A stretch of DNA of 60,186 nucleotides from JAIRVZ01 sp031553755 (GCA_031553755.1 JAVBKZ010000057.1:1-60186); one strand, 5' to 3'; counted from the first letter of the stretch, positions 25,871-35,323 are shown. The notes: generated from the sequence alone by a model not told the origin. Program-made: numbers and translations.

Positions 25871-25976
25871 AAAATAAACAAAACAAACTATGTAAAGATA
25901 ATAAATTTTCAGGTTACTTGAAAATTAAATATTCTTATCGATTGTTATTCAATTAGTTAAACCACAATTCTATTTT

Positions 25977-28268
25977 TTAGGGTCGTAATGCATCTGAAAA
26001 AGAATACGGACGATTATCTTCTTTTACACCTCTGTTTTTATTGGGAGTTGCCGACATTTCAAACTGAATATTAGCGCCTTTCAGCAACACATCATGAGTT
26101 AAATAATTTTTTTCATAATTTTTCCCATTCACTTTCATCGTCGCAATATAACGACTTTCTTTGCTGTTATTGAATGACTTTATGTTGACTATTTTTCCAT
26201 TTTCGAGATTCAATTTTATCGACTTGAAATAAGGAGTTCCCAATATATATTGATTAGTTCCGGGGCATACCGGATAAAAACCCAAAGCGGAGAAAACATA
26301 CCATGCCGAAGTTTGTCCGTTATCTTCATCTCCGCAATATCCATCGGGAGTGGCGGAATAAAGTTTGTCCATCACTTCACGAATCCAGTATTGCGTTTTC
26401 CATGGTTGTCCCGAATAATTGTAAAGATAAATCATGTGTTGAATCGGCTGATTTCCATGAGCGTATTGTCCCATGTTCATCACCTGCATTTCACGCATTT
26501 CGTGGATAATTCCGCGACTTTTCATTCCTTTGGCACCGGGGACAATGAATACCGAATCCATCATTTGATTGAAACCTTTTTCGCCTCCCATTAAATCTAT
26601 CAAACCTTTGGGATCATGAAATACACAAAAACTCCAATGCCAACTGTTTCCTTCGCAAAAGGCTTCACTCCAGTCTTCAGCTACAAATTTACTGTCGAAT
26701 TCTCCTTTATCATTACGGCCGGTCATCAGTTTATATTGAGGGTTATAAAGGTTTTTGTAATTCATCGCCCGTTGAGCATAAATACCTATTTCCGATTCAG
26801 GTTTGTTGAGTTTCTTTCCTAATTGATAAATAGTCCAATCGTTGTACGCGTATTCCAGTGTACGGGCGGAATTTTGTCCAATTCCCACATTATTAGGCAC
26901 ATATCCCAAACGGTTGTAATATTCATATCCTTTACGTCCTGTTGAAGCAACTTTGGGATGTTCATTATTTGCTCCGTTTTTCAGGGCTTCCCATAAAATA
27001 TCAATGTCATATCCACGCAATCCTTTGATGTAAGCATCGGCAACTACCGACGCCGAATTATTTCCTACCATACAATCACGGTGTCCGGGACTTGCCCATT
27101 CCGGCAGGAAACCGCTTTCTTTGTAAACATTTACTAATCCTTCCTGCATTTTTTCATTCATTGATGGATATACCAAATTCAGGAATGGGAACAAACAACG
27201 GAAAGTATCCCAAAAACCGGTATCGGTAAACATGTATCCGGGTAAAATTTCTCCTGAATGAGGGCTGTAATGCATAACTTGTCCTTTCGCGTTTATTTCG
27301 TAAAATGAACGGGGAAAAAGTACCGAGCGATATAAACAGGAATAAAAAGTACGTATATGATCAATATTATCATCTTCTACATCAATTTTACCTAATACTT
27401 CGTTCCATTTTTTTCTTCCCTTTTCTGCAACTTGGTCGAAACTGCCTTTTCCTAATTCTTTCAAGTTGATTTCTGCCTGTTCATGACTGATAAACGAAGA
27501 TGCTACGCGGGCATGAACTATTTCTCCCCTTTTTGTTGAAAAACCGATGATGGCTCCCGCATGATTTTCTTTCGATTCAAGTTCATTTTTCCTTATTTCA
27601 TTGTTTCCGACAGTCGCTTTGTAAGTAAACGGTTTGTCGAATACGATTACAAAATAATTTTTGAAGTTATCGGGAACCCCTCCGCTATTTTTCGTTGTAT
27701 AACCAATGATTTTATTTTCTTCCGGAATAATTTTCACATAAGAACCGTTGTCGAAAGCGTCAACAACAACATACGACTGGTCGCTGTCGGGATATGTGAA
27801 ACGGAATATCGCGGCTCTTTCCGTAGGAGTAATTTCGGTTGTGACATCATGATCAGCCAAATAAACACCATAATAATATGGTTTGGCTATTTCCGCTTTA
27901 TGAGAAAACCAACTGGCTCGTTTTTCCTGATCAAAAACAATATCTCCGGTAATCGGCATAATGGAAAATTGCCCGTAATCATTTATCCAAGGACTGGGTT
28001 GGTGCGTTTGTTTGAATCCTTTAATTTTATCTGCCATATAGACATAAGTCCATCCATCGCCCATGTTTCCGGTTTGAGGAATCCAGAAATTCATTCCCCA
28101 AGGCATCGCAATAGCCGGATAAGTATTTCCTGTTGACAACTCAAATTTTGATTGTGTACCTACTAATATATTTACATAATCGACAGGATTAGTTACTGCA
28201 CATAAACGGATACTAAAACCGAAAGATGTAAGTAGAGCTAAAAAAATGGATAAAATTTGTTTTTTCAT
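25977..28268 (-). CDS. GH92 alpha-mannosidase
   Basis: A 763-residue secreted enzyme with signal peptide MKKQILSIFLALLTSFGFSIRLCA. PVDYVNILVGTQSKFELSTG and GNTYPAIAMPWGMNFWIPQT are classic GH92 openings. EDWSEAFCEGNSWHW carries the predicted acid residue and GYCGDEDNGQTSAWYVF the Asp pair thought to act as base in this calcium-dependent family. GH92 enzymes release alpha-mannose from side chains or N-glycans. The linkage preference cannot be read from sequence. First gene of the GH92-GH76-GH125 set. Confidence 0.93.
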   Translation of the reverse strand: MKKQILSIFLALLTSFGFSIRLCAVTNPVDYVNILVGTQSKFELSTGNTYPAIAMPWGMNFWIPQTGNMGDGWTYVYMADKIKGFKQTHQPSPWINDYGQFSIMPITGDIVFDQEKRASWFSHKAEIAKPYYYGVYLADHDVTTEITPTERAAIFRFTYPDSDQSYVVVDAFDNGSYVKIIPEENKIIGYTTKNSGGVPDNFKNYFVIVFDKPFTYKATVGNNEIRKNELESKENHAGAIIGFSTKRGEIVHARVASSFISHEQAEINLKELGKGSFDQVAEKGRKKWNEVLGKIDVEDDNIDHIRTFYSCLYRSVLFPRSFYEINAKGQVMHYSPHSGEILPGYMFTDTGFWDTFRCLFPFLNLVYPSMNEKMQEGLVNVYKESGFLPEWASPGHRDCMVGNNSASVVADAYIKGLRGYDIDILWEALKNGANNEHPKVASTGRKGYEYYNRLGYVPNNVGIGQNSARTLEYAYNDWTIYQLGKKLNKPESEIGIYAQRAMNYKNLYNPQYKLMTGRNDKGEFDSKFVAEDWSEAFCEGNSWHWSFCVFHDPKGLIDLMGGEKGFNQMMDSVFIVPGAKGMKSRGIIHEMREMQVMNMGQYAHGNQPIQHMIYLYNYSGQPWKTQYWIREVMDKLYSATPDGYCGDEDNGQTSAWYVFSALGFYPVCPGTNQYILGTPYFKSIKLNLENGKIVNIKSFNNSKESRYIATMKVNGKNYEKNYLTHDVLLKGANIQFEMSATPNKNRGVKEDNRPYSFSDALRP

Positions 28269-28609
28269 TTGTTATTTTTTTATTTATCAAAGTTTTTTTG
28301 TCTAAAATTAGATATTGTTTTAATGGATTTGTGTTAGGCACATCAAAACAGATTCTATATATAAGACACAAAAAACATCAATAACCCTTACGCTATGTAA
28401 AAAAAATCTTAAAATTTTGACTAATGTTTTTGACTGAAAAGCCACGAAAGTAGATAAAATAAAGTAAATAATAAAGTAATTAAAATGAACTAAATAGTAA
28501 AAAGACAAGATTATTATTAATATGTCAAAATGTTTATTATTTTTTTCTATAAAATTTGTTCGATTTTCGATTAAAAATACTTACTGTTTTTTTGTATATA
28601 TAAATTATA
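28269..28609. other. Non-coding spacer upstream of GH92
   Basis: Very AT-rich 341-base spacer. It should contain the promoter of the mannosidase genes, but no clear TAnnTTTG box was found in the right orientation. A short reading frame at 28320-28508 on the minus strand is low-complexity and not convincing. Confidence 0.4.
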
Positions 28610-28666
28610 CAAAAAAAAATCCGGAAGAAAAATTCATCTATTCGAGATGCTTTAATCTTCCGGATT
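28610..28666 (-). terminator. Intrinsic terminator of the nuo operon
   Basis: AATCCGGAAGA at 28618-28628 and TCTTCCGGATT at 28656-28666 form a perfect 11-bp stem. A second small hairpin (CATCT/AGATG) lies inside the loop. On the minus strand the stem runs straight into nine T residues, so this is a strong terminator for transcription coming from nuoN. Confidence 0.85.
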
Positions 28667-28714
28667 AATTGTATAGATTTCAATAAATAATTACCTTAAT
28701 TAATGGCTAGGCTA

Positions 28715-28747
28715 AACTCTAACAGAGTTTTGAACTCTGTTAGAGTT
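28715..28747. repeat. 15-bp perfect inverted repeat after nuoN
   Basis: AACTCTAACAGAGTT, a 3-base loop TTG, then AACTCTGTTAGAGTT. It lies 12 bases after the nuoN stop and upstream of the terminator. Sequence and shape resemble small interspersed palindromes of Bacteroidetes intergenic DNA. Confidence 0.75.
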
Positions 28748-28759
28748 ATTGGGAACTTA

Positions 28760-30187
28760 TTACATCCCAAAACTAATATCATTGATATATCCGTAAATGC
28801 AAGAAATAAATCCGATTACCAAAATACCGGCTACGCACAATGCCAAACTTGTTTTGTTGTAGCAATCGGTTTTGAAACGTTCAACTGCTCCGGTTTCACT
28901 TTCCTTGATAAACATGGCTTTGATTATCAATAAATAATAAAATAAGGATATTACCGTATTTAACAACGCAATGAATACCAATAAATATTCTCCTTGTTTG
29001 GCAGCAGCCATAAAGATGAAAAATTTACTAAAGAATCCTGCGAAGAAAGGTATTCCTCCCAATGAAAAAACGGACAACATCATCACAAATGCCAACTTTG
29101 GATTGGATTTATATAATCCGTTAAACGCAGAAATCAGCGTATTTCCTCCGTTTTTATTTTCCACAGCTGAAATAACTCCAAACGCGGCCAAGTTAGAGAA
29201 TACATAAACCAATACAAAATAGACTGTTGCTGTCATTCCTTGCGCTGTTCCGGCAATGATTCCTAACAAAATATATCCAGCTTGGGAAATAGAAGAAAAC
29301 GCGAAGAAACGTTTGATATCTTTCTGACGAATCGCAAAAAGGTTTCCTACGGTAATTGTAATCACCGACAACCACCAAAGGATTTGATGCCAAACAACTT
29401 CTATATTTCCGAAAACCTTATATAATGCAAATATCAGAGCAAATGCCGCAGCTCCTTTCGAAACAACAGACAAATAAGCCGTTACGCTTGTTGGCGCTCC
29501 CTCATATACATCTGCTGTCCACAAGTGAAACGGAACCAATGAAAGTTTGAATGCCAATCCGGAGAAGAAAAAGACAAATCCTAAAATAATCAAGGGTTCT
29601 CCAATAACTTTAGCTGTCATATCAGAGAAATACATTGTTCCCATTGCTCCGTAAAGGAAAGACAATCCAAACAACATAATTCCCGAAGAAAGAGCAGAAA
29701 TCAAGATATATTTTGCTCCCGCTTCCGCCGATTTTTCTTTGTACTTATTGAATGCAGCCAAACACGCTAAAGGCAAAGAAGCTGTTTCCATACCGATATA
29801 CAACATCATGAAGTTTCCTGCCGAAATCATTAAATACATTCCCAACAGAGTTACTAAAGTAATAGTAAAAAACTCTCCACGTTTATGTACTGTATCATTT
29901 GCTTTCAACCAACTATCGGTTTGCAGAAATACAATCAGGGTTGCAACATTCAAAATGTTTTTCATCATGATAGTTATTTCCGAACTAACGAACATTCCAC
30001 CGAAAGCTTCTCCTGTTTCTGTTATGAAGAAACCTGCAACGGTAAATATCCCAAACAGTCCGCAAGCAACCAATTGAAACCATTGTTTGCATTTTTCAGA
30101 GCAAAAAACATCGTATTTGAATAATAGGATAAATACTATCATCAATCCTATTTCATGCTGCATTAATAAAAAGTTACTGAAATCCAT
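28760..30187 (-). CDS. nuoN: NADH-quinone oxidoreductase subunit N
   Basis: A 475-residue antiporter-like membrane subunit of complex I with about 14 hydrophobic segments. Conserved proton-channel regions include SAEAGAKYILISALSSG with its Lys and FKLSLVPFHLWTADVYEGAP with Lys and Glu-like positions. FFAFSSISQAGYILLG and GGIPFFAGFFSKFFIF are family signatures. It is the last gene of the nuo operon. Confidence 0.95.
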   Translation of the reverse strand: MDFSNFLLMQHEIGLMIVFILLFKYDVFCSEKCKQWFQLVACGLFGIFTVAGFFITETGEAFGGMFVSSEITIMMKNILNVATLIVFLQTDSWLKANDTVHKRGEFFTITLVTLLGMYLMISAGNFMMLYIGMETASLPLACLAAFNKYKEKSAEAGAKYILISALSSGIMLFGLSFLYGAMGTMYFSDMTAKVIGEPLIILGFVFFFSGLAFKLSLVPFHLWTADVYEGAPTSVTAYLSVVSKGAAAFALIFALYKVFGNIEVVWHQILWWLSVITITVGNLFAIRQKDIKRFFAFSSISQAGYILLGIIAGTAQGMTATVYFVLVYVFSNLAAFGVISAVENKNGGNTLISAFNGLYKSNPKLAFVMMLSVFSLGGIPFFAGFFSKFFIFMAAAKQGEYLLVFIALLNTVISLFYYLLIIKAMFIKESETGAVERFKTDCYNKTSLALCVAGILVIGFISCIYGYINDISFGM

Positions 30188-30192
30188 ATTTC

Positions 30193-30265
30193 TTTGAATT
30201 GAGAATTGAGAATTGAGAATTGAGAATTGACAATTACGTTTTCAATTGTCCACTTTCAATTGTCA
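30193..30265. repeat. Simple-sequence inverted repeat between nuoM and nuoN
   Basis: Four copies of TTGAGAA (plus-strand reading) are followed by TTGACAATT, then a complementary arm with two CAATTGTC units. The two arms can pair over about 30 bases. Confidence 0.6.
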
Positions 30266-30267
30266 AT

Positions 30268-31746
30268 TTATATTGTTAATTTTTGTATTATCGGAGCCAA
30301 GCTATTGCTGATTATTTCCGATACGCCAAACGGATACATTCCCATTACTGTGATAGCTACAATCAAACCAACGGCTGAAACTTTCTCGTACCAAGCCGCA
30401 TCTGGCAATCCGATATGATGGCTATCCTGAACAGGACCGTATAATATTTTACCGACTGTACGTAAAATATAAACTGCTGTGATTACAATCGAACAACAAG
30501 CCGCGATTGTTAACACACGATGGAATGTATCTGCATGTTGAAAAGAACCAACAAAAATCGTCATTTCGGCCACGAAACCGCTTAATCCCGGAAGTCCCAA
30601 CGAAGCCAAACCGGCAATCACATAACATACTGAAGCGAATGGCATAATTTTCATCAATCCGCCCATTTCACGAATATCACGAGTATGAGTACGTCCGTAA
30701 ATCAGTCCGATTAAAGCAAAGAACAAAGCCGTCATTAACCCGTGAGATAACATCTGCATAATGGCTCCGGTCATTGCAGTTTGGTTCATCATCAAGATGG
30801 CAAATAATACCAATCCACAGTGACTAACAGAAGAATATGCGTTGATGTATTTCAAGTCGGTTTGTACAACAGCACTAAACGCTCCATAAACCACACTGAT
30901 ACCTGTTAAAATCAAGAAAATCCAACCCAATTCATGAGCAGCTTCGGGCATTAAATACATGGCAACACGGAAACATCCGTAACCTCCCAATTTCATCAAT
31001 ACTCCGGCATGAAGCATAGATACTGCTGTTGGCGCGGATGCGTGACCGTCAGGCGACCATGTATGAAAAGGGAATAATGCGCCTAAAACTCCAAATCCCA
31101 AGAAAGTAGCAGGAAAAATCCAACGTTGATGTTCAATCGGGATATGTAAATTGTTAGCAATTTCCAATAAATTCATGCTTGTATGTCCCGAAGTATAATA
31201 TATTCCAATGATTCCAACCATCAGGAAAGCAGAGCCTCCCATCAACATCAAAGTCAATTTCATGGCTGAATATTCTTTCTTTCCCGTTCCCCAAAGTCCA
31301 ATCAATAAATACATCGGAATCAATGCTATTTCGTAAAAGAAAAACATTGTAAACAAGTCTATAGAAATAAAGAATCCGAATACCCCGATGGATAATAGAC
31401 AATACCAAAGGAAAAATTCTTTAGCCATATTCATATTCCATGATGAAAATACTCCGGTGAATACAATGATGGAGGAAAGAATAATCATCACTACGGAAAT
31501 TCCATCAACTCCTACGGAATATTCTATATTCAATGACGGATACCAAGGAATACTTGAAACGAACAACATTTCATCGTTTGAAATGGCTCTTTGATGAACA
31601 AACATGTAAGTCAATACTCCTGCCAAAACTAACAGGATAGAAGAACCTGTAATCATTGTCGCTCTGATTTGTTGCATATTTCGGCAAACAAATAGGACCA
31701 AAATCATCAATACAGGAACTAAGACAAATAAAGATAGAATATTCAT
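30268..31746 (-). CDS. nuoM: NADH-quinone oxidoreductase subunit M
   Basis: A 492-residue complex I membrane subunit. I use ATG 31746, giving MNILSLFVLVPVLMILVLF; an ATG 18 bases upstream is possible. Key proton-pumping motifs are seen: FFFYEIALIPMYLLIGLWG with the conserved Glu, PFHTWSPDGHASAPTAVS, and LKYINAYSSVSHCGLVLF. The reading continues directly between nuoL and nuoN. The upstream spacer contains two palindromic repeats. Confidence 0.96.
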   Translation of the reverse strand: MNILSLFVLVPVLMILVLFVCRNMQQIRATMITGSSILLVLAGVLTYMFVHQRAISNDEMLFVSSIPWYPSLNIEYSVGVDGISVVMIILSSIIVFTGVFSSWNMNMAKEFFLWYCLLSIGVFGFFISIDLFTMFFFYEIALIPMYLLIGLWGTGKKEYSAMKLTLMLMGGSAFLMVGIIGIYYTSGHTSMNLLEIANNLHIPIEHQRWIFPATFLGFGVLGALFPFHTWSPDGHASAPTAVSMLHAGVLMKLGGYGCFRVAMYLMPEAAHELGWIFLILTGISVVYGAFSAVVQTDLKYINAYSSVSHCGLVLFAILMMNQTAMTGAIMQMLSHGLMTALFFALIGLIYGRTHTRDIREMGGLMKIMPFASVCYVIAGLASLGLPGLSGFVAEMTIFVGSFQHADTFHRVLTIAACCSIVITAVYILRTVGKILYGPVQDSHHIGLPDAAWYEKVSAVGLIVAITVMGMYPFGVSEIISNSLAPIIQKLTI

Positions 31747-31763
31747 AATTCTTTTACCCCCCA

Positions 31764-31775
31764 CCCCTAAAGGGG
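31764..31775. repeat. Palindrome CCCCTAAAGGGG (copy 2)
   Basis: Same core as the repeat at 3137-3148, found in the nuoL-nuoM spacer. Confidence 0.65.
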
Positions 31776-31840
31776 CTTTTGAGGCAGTGATAATTTTTAT
31801 ATTATAATTTTTATTTTCACTTATTGTGAATGCTTAACCC

Positions 31841-31856
31841 AAGTCCCCTTTAGGGG
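31841..31856. repeat. Palindrome AAGTCCCCTTTAGGGG (copy 3)
   Basis: Exact inverted copy of the 16 bases at 3137-3152, also in the nuoL-nuoM spacer, about 65 bases from copy 2. Confidence 0.7.
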
Positions 31857-31887
31857 AAACAACGTTCAACGTTAGTCAATTAGGGGT

Positions 31888-33801
31888 TTATACAAACAAA
31901 ACCAACGCTGCAATCACAATCGCACCCATCACAAATACCCAAGCGTAGAATTGAACCTGACCGGATTGCAACCCTTTGATGACCGATGATGTTTTTTGAG
32001 TTGTCCATGCTAAACCATCCATAGAAGCGTCAATGACATGGCGGTCGAACCATGCAATCGGTTTACAAATCATTTTGAATATCACACTTTGAGTGACAAA
32101 CATCCAAACTTCATCCAAATAGAATTTGTTGAGAGTCGCAGTATATATTCCGCCTAACGATTTAGCCATTCGAGCAGGTTTTTCACTTCCTTTCGCATAT
32201 AATAAGAAAGCTGAAGTGATACCAATAACCGCTACTCCAATACCTAATCCGGCAATCGACCAATCAATATGTGCTTCAAAAGGCATGTTGTCGCTGGTTA
32301 TAAGTTCGGGGAAATGGATAAATCCGGTTGAACAAGACAATACAGCCAAGAAAATCAACGGAAATGCCATCAACCAAGGCGATTCATGAGGTTTGTGATG
32401 CGAATCGTATTCCTTTTCTTTTCCCCAGAAAATATTGAAATACAAACGAAACATATAAAAAGCTGTCAATCCAGCAACAACCCAAAGCGTCCAAAAGATA
32501 ATCGGGTCGTGATGATGCGCAGCAGCTAAAATTTCATCTTTACTGAAAAATCCAGAAAACGGAGGAATTCCCGCGATTGCCAAACAAGCAATCAAAAATG
32601 TCCAACTCGAAATCGGCATATATTTATGTAAACGTCCCATGTCTTTCATGTCGTTACTATGAACAGCATGAATAACCGAACCGGCTCCAAGGAACAACAA
32701 AGCTTTGAAGAAAGCATGAGTAAACAAATGGAACATAGAAGCCATATAACCCAATCCATCGTGTCCGCCGTATTCAGAAACGCCCAAAGCAACCATCATG
32801 TATGCAATTTGAGATATCGTTGAAAATGCCAATACACGTTTGATGTCGGTTTGTGTAATCGCTATGACTGCCGCAAATAAAGCGGTAAAAGCTCCGATAT
32901 AAGCAATCATTGTTAATACATCCGGTGAAGCAAAAAAGTAGACAGGAAACAAACGAGCCACCAAATAAACTCCGGCAACAACCATTGTCGCAGCATGGAT
33001 TAGTGCGGAAACAGGCGTTGGACCTTCCATCGCGTCCGGTAACCAAATATGTAACGGAAACATCGCTGATTTTCCGGCACCTCCCATAAAAATCAAAGCT
33101 GTAGCCCAAGATGCAATCGACAATCCCATAAAAGAAACTCCTGCTGTAGAATTTACGACTAACGAAGCTTTATCTGCGGTCAATGTTGCAAAATCGAATG
33201 TTCCGGTATAATAAGAAAGTAATAATATTCCCACCAAGAAACCTAAATCGGCAAAACGAGTAACAATAAACGCTTTCTTCGAAGCCGCCACAGCCGATGG
33301 TTTTGTATAATAAAATCCAATCAAGGAATAAGAAGAAACTCCTACTAATTCCCAAAAAATATACATTTGGAAAATATTAGTCGCGACAACTAATCCTAAC
33401 ATTGAAAAGCTAAACAGAGAAAGAAAAGCGTAATAGCGTTGAAATCCTTTTTCTCCGTGCATATAACTCAAACTATAGAGATGAACCATCAACGAAACGG
33501 TGGTGATTACAACCAACATCATCACGGAAATGGGGTCTAACAAGATTCCCAAATCAATATGCAATTTGTCTGTGAAACGTAACCATTCGAAAGAAAGAGG
33601 AATGATTTCCTGAAATGCTCCGTTGACTTTTCCTGCTCCGAAAAAATATTGATATGCAATCGTATAGGACAATATCGCAGCAAATGCCATTCCCAACGTA
33701 CCGATAATTCCGGCTACATTCGGCTTCATTTTATGCCCTGTTAATCCCAATAACAAAAACAGGGAAAAAGGAGTGAGTAATATTAATAAGCTATATTCCA
33801 T
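31888..33801 (-). CDS. nuoL: NADH-quinone oxidoreductase subunit L
   Basis: A 637-residue complex I subunit at the distal end of the membrane arm. Motifs: LYSLSYMHGEKGFQRYYAFL, FWELVGVSSYSLIGFYY with the conserved Glu, SAMFPLHIWLPDAMEGPTPV and IKRVLAFSTISQIAYMMVA. About 16 hydrophobic segments and a C-terminal lateral-helix region are present, matching the usual length. Confidence 0.96.
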   Translation of the reverse strand: MEYSLLILLTPFSLFLLLGLTGHKMKPNVAGIIGTLGMAFAAILSYTIAYQYFFGAGKVNGAFQEIIPLSFEWLRFTDKLHIDLGILLDPISVMMLVVITTVSLMVHLYSLSYMHGEKGFQRYYAFLSLFSFSMLGLVVATNIFQMYIFWELVGVSSYSLIGFYYTKPSAVAASKKAFIVTRFADLGFLVGILLLSYYTGTFDFATLTADKASLVVNSTAGVSFMGLSIASWATALIFMGGAGKSAMFPLHIWLPDAMEGPTPVSALIHAATMVVAGVYLVARLFPVYFFASPDVLTMIAYIGAFTALFAAVIAITQTDIKRVLAFSTISQIAYMMVALGVSEYGGHDGLGYMASMFHLFTHAFFKALLFLGAGSVIHAVHSNDMKDMGRLHKYMPISSWTFLIACLAIAGIPPFSGFFSKDEILAAAHHHDPIIFWTLWVVAGLTAFYMFRLYFNIFWGKEKEYDSHHKPHESPWLMAFPLIFLAVLSCSTGFIHFPELITSDNMPFEAHIDWSIAGLGIGVAVIGITSAFLLYAKGSEKPARMAKSLGGIYTATLNKFYLDEVWMFVTQSVIFKMICKPIAWFDRHVIDASMDGLAWTTQKTSSVIKGLQSGQVQFYAWVFVMGAIVIAALVLFV

Positions 33802-33810
33802 AATATTGTT

Positions 33811-33895
33811 AATGAAAAATGAAGAATGAAGAATGAAGAATAAGCAGACAAACGAAAAAATTATTCATTATTCATTGTTCATTATTAATTATTAA
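33811..33895. repeat. Simple-sequence inverted repeat between nuoK and nuoL
   Basis: Repeated AATGAAG units are followed 20 bases later by TTATTCATTATTCATT-type units, so the two arms can pair into a long AT-rich hairpin. Confidence 0.6.
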
Positions 33896-34200
33896 TTTTT
33901 CATTTTATTAATGTTCCTGATATTAACGTTGCCGATATTTCGGTAAACATTGATGATTATGGCAATGGCAACCGCAGTTTCGGCAGCTGTGATTGCAATA
34001 CCAAACAATGTAAAGAACATTCCTTCCATCTGTCCGGGATAGAGATAACGGTTGAATACACTGAAATTAATTTCTACCGCATTCAAAACCAACTCTAAAG
34101 AAATCAATATGGCTAACATGTTTTTTCTCGCGATGAATCCGTAAATTCCGATAAAAAACATCAGCGTACTGACTACTAAATAATATTCCATTGGGATCAT
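33892..34200 (-). CDS. nuoK: NADH-quinone oxidoreductase subunit K
   Basis: A 102-residue membrane protein with three transmembrane segments. The N-terminus MIPMEYYLVVSTLMFFIGIYG matches NuoK, and the two conserved Glu residues are present in LISLELVLNAVEINF and ITAAETAVAIA. It is preceded on the same strand by an ORF6N gene instead of directly by nuoJ, which is unusual. Confidence 0.95.
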   Translation of the reverse strand: MIPMEYYLVVSTLMFFIGIYGFIARKNMLAILISLELVLNAVEINFSVFNRYLYPGQMEGMFFTLFGIAITAAETAVAIAIIINVYRNIGNVNIRNINKMKN

Positions 34201-34217
34201 AAAAATTCTCTTTTATT

Positions 34218-34715
34218 TTATTGAACAAAACCAACTTTGAAAGGAGGTTTGTCTTCTTTTTTCCTATCTAACATTTGGGTCAATGCTTTATAAATATCCT
34301 CAAACTGCATATTCATCTCAATTTCCAATTGGTCAATTTTGTCTCTCAATTCAGAATAACCTAATGCATATTGCCTCATGGCTACAAATGTTCTCATTAT
34401 AGCAACATTTACATTTAATGCTGTTTTACTTTTCAAAACACTTGATAACATTGCAACACCTTGCTCTGTAAAAGCCATCGGGATAGCACCTCCCAAATGC
34501 TTCTTTGAAGGTATCACAGATTGTGATACCAAACTTTCTATCTCTTGTTCAGTAAGATAAAACATAAAATCTACCGGAAAACGGTCTATGTTTCTCTTTA
34601 CTGCTTGTTTCAATACTCTTGTTTCAACTTCATAAAGTACCGCTAAATCTATATCTAACATTACTTTCTGGTTTCGGATGGTTAAGATTTTGTTTTGAAT
34701 AATTTGTAATTCCAT
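34218..34715 (-). CDS. ORF6N-domain protein inserted in the nuo operon
   Basis: I take ATG 34715, which lies 11 bases after the nuoJ stop; longer starts would run into nuoJ. The 165-residue product begins MELQIIQNKILTIRNQKVML and has DIDLAVLYEVETRVLKQAVKRN plus DRFPVDFMFYLT, the ORF6N domain of the KilA-N group of phage antirepressor-type DNA-binding proteins. The C-terminal part (GGAIPMAFTEQGVAMLSSVL, then a helical tail) is also typical. It has no expected role in respiration, and its position between nuoJ and nuoK suggests horizontal insertion without breaking the operon. Function not known. Confidence 0.88.
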   Translation of the reverse strand: MELQIIQNKILTIRNQKVMLDIDLAVLYEVETRVLKQAVKRNIDRFPVDFMFYLTEQEIESLVSQSVIPSKKHLGGAIPMAFTEQGVAMLSSVLKSKTALNVNVAIMRTFVAMRQYALGYSELRDKIDQLEIEMNMQFEDIYKALTQMLDRKKEDKPPFKVGFVQ

Positions 34716-34726
34716 AATATTTTGAG

Positions 34727-35245
34727 CTACCTTTTTCTCGCTATCAAAATTCCTCCGATAATACAAGCCAATAACAAGACACTCAATATTTCGAAAGGAA
34801 GTAAATACTGATATTTTTCAGTTCCCATCAAAGCATAACCAATTGCTTTCATATTGACTTCCTGTTCGCCAAGCATAGTCGTATTACTGCTATCGTATAT
34901 AAATTGATGCTTGAACAAAACGAAAGACGTTACAGCAATACCTGATATCGCAGCAATTATTCCGTATAGAATCTTTTTATTATCATTTTTTTCAATGGCA
35001 TCTCCATCTTTACTGGTAAGAAAAATCGCAAAAATGAACAATACGACAATACCGCCGGCATATACAGATATTTGTACAGCAGCCAAAAAGTGATAATTCA
35101 GCAATAAATACAAACCTGCCGTACCTATCAATACGAATAATAGATAAGTGGCCGCTCTTAATATTTTTTTAGCGGTAACTGCCAAAACAGACATTGCCAA
35201 AATAAAAATGGCAAGGATATAGAAAATAATTTGATTTGCTTCCAT
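34727..35245 (-). CDS. nuoJ: NADH-quinone oxidoreductase subunit J
   Basis: A 172-residue membrane subunit with five hydrophobic segments. The segment AATYLLFVLIGTAGLYLLL and the Tyr/Gly-rich VQISVYAGGIVVLFIFAIFL (third transmembrane helix with the pi-bulge) are clear NuoJ features. It lies after nuoI and a simple-repeat hairpin; the following gene is the ORF6N insertion. Confidence 0.94.
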   Translation of the reverse strand: MEANQIIFYILAIFILAMSVLAVTAKKILRAATYLLFVLIGTAGLYLLLNYHFLAAVQISVYAGGIVVLFIFAIFLTSKDGDAIEKNDNKKILYGIIAAISGIAVTSFVLFKHQFIYDSSNTTMLGEQEVNMKAIGYALMGTEKYQYLLPFEILSVLLLACIIGGILIARKR

Positions 35246-35257
35246 ATATTTTTATCA

Positions 35258-35323
35258 ATGAAAAATGAAAAATGAGGAATGAAAAATAAATTCATCATTA
35301 TTCATTATTAATTATTCATTTTT
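35258..35323. repeat. Simple-sequence inverted repeat between nuoI and nuoJ
   Basis: ATGAAAAATGAAAAATG units directly followed by TTATTCATTATTAATTATT-type units give a hairpin with almost no loop. Confidence 0.6.

Noticed and set aside
27561..28136. 191-codon open frame on the plus strand
   Set aside because: It lies wholly inside the GH92 gene in the opposite direction, has no family resemblance and no start context; shadow of a real gene.
28320..28508. 62-codon frame upstream of GH92
   Set aside because: Low-complexity, AT-driven composition and no ribosome-binding context.
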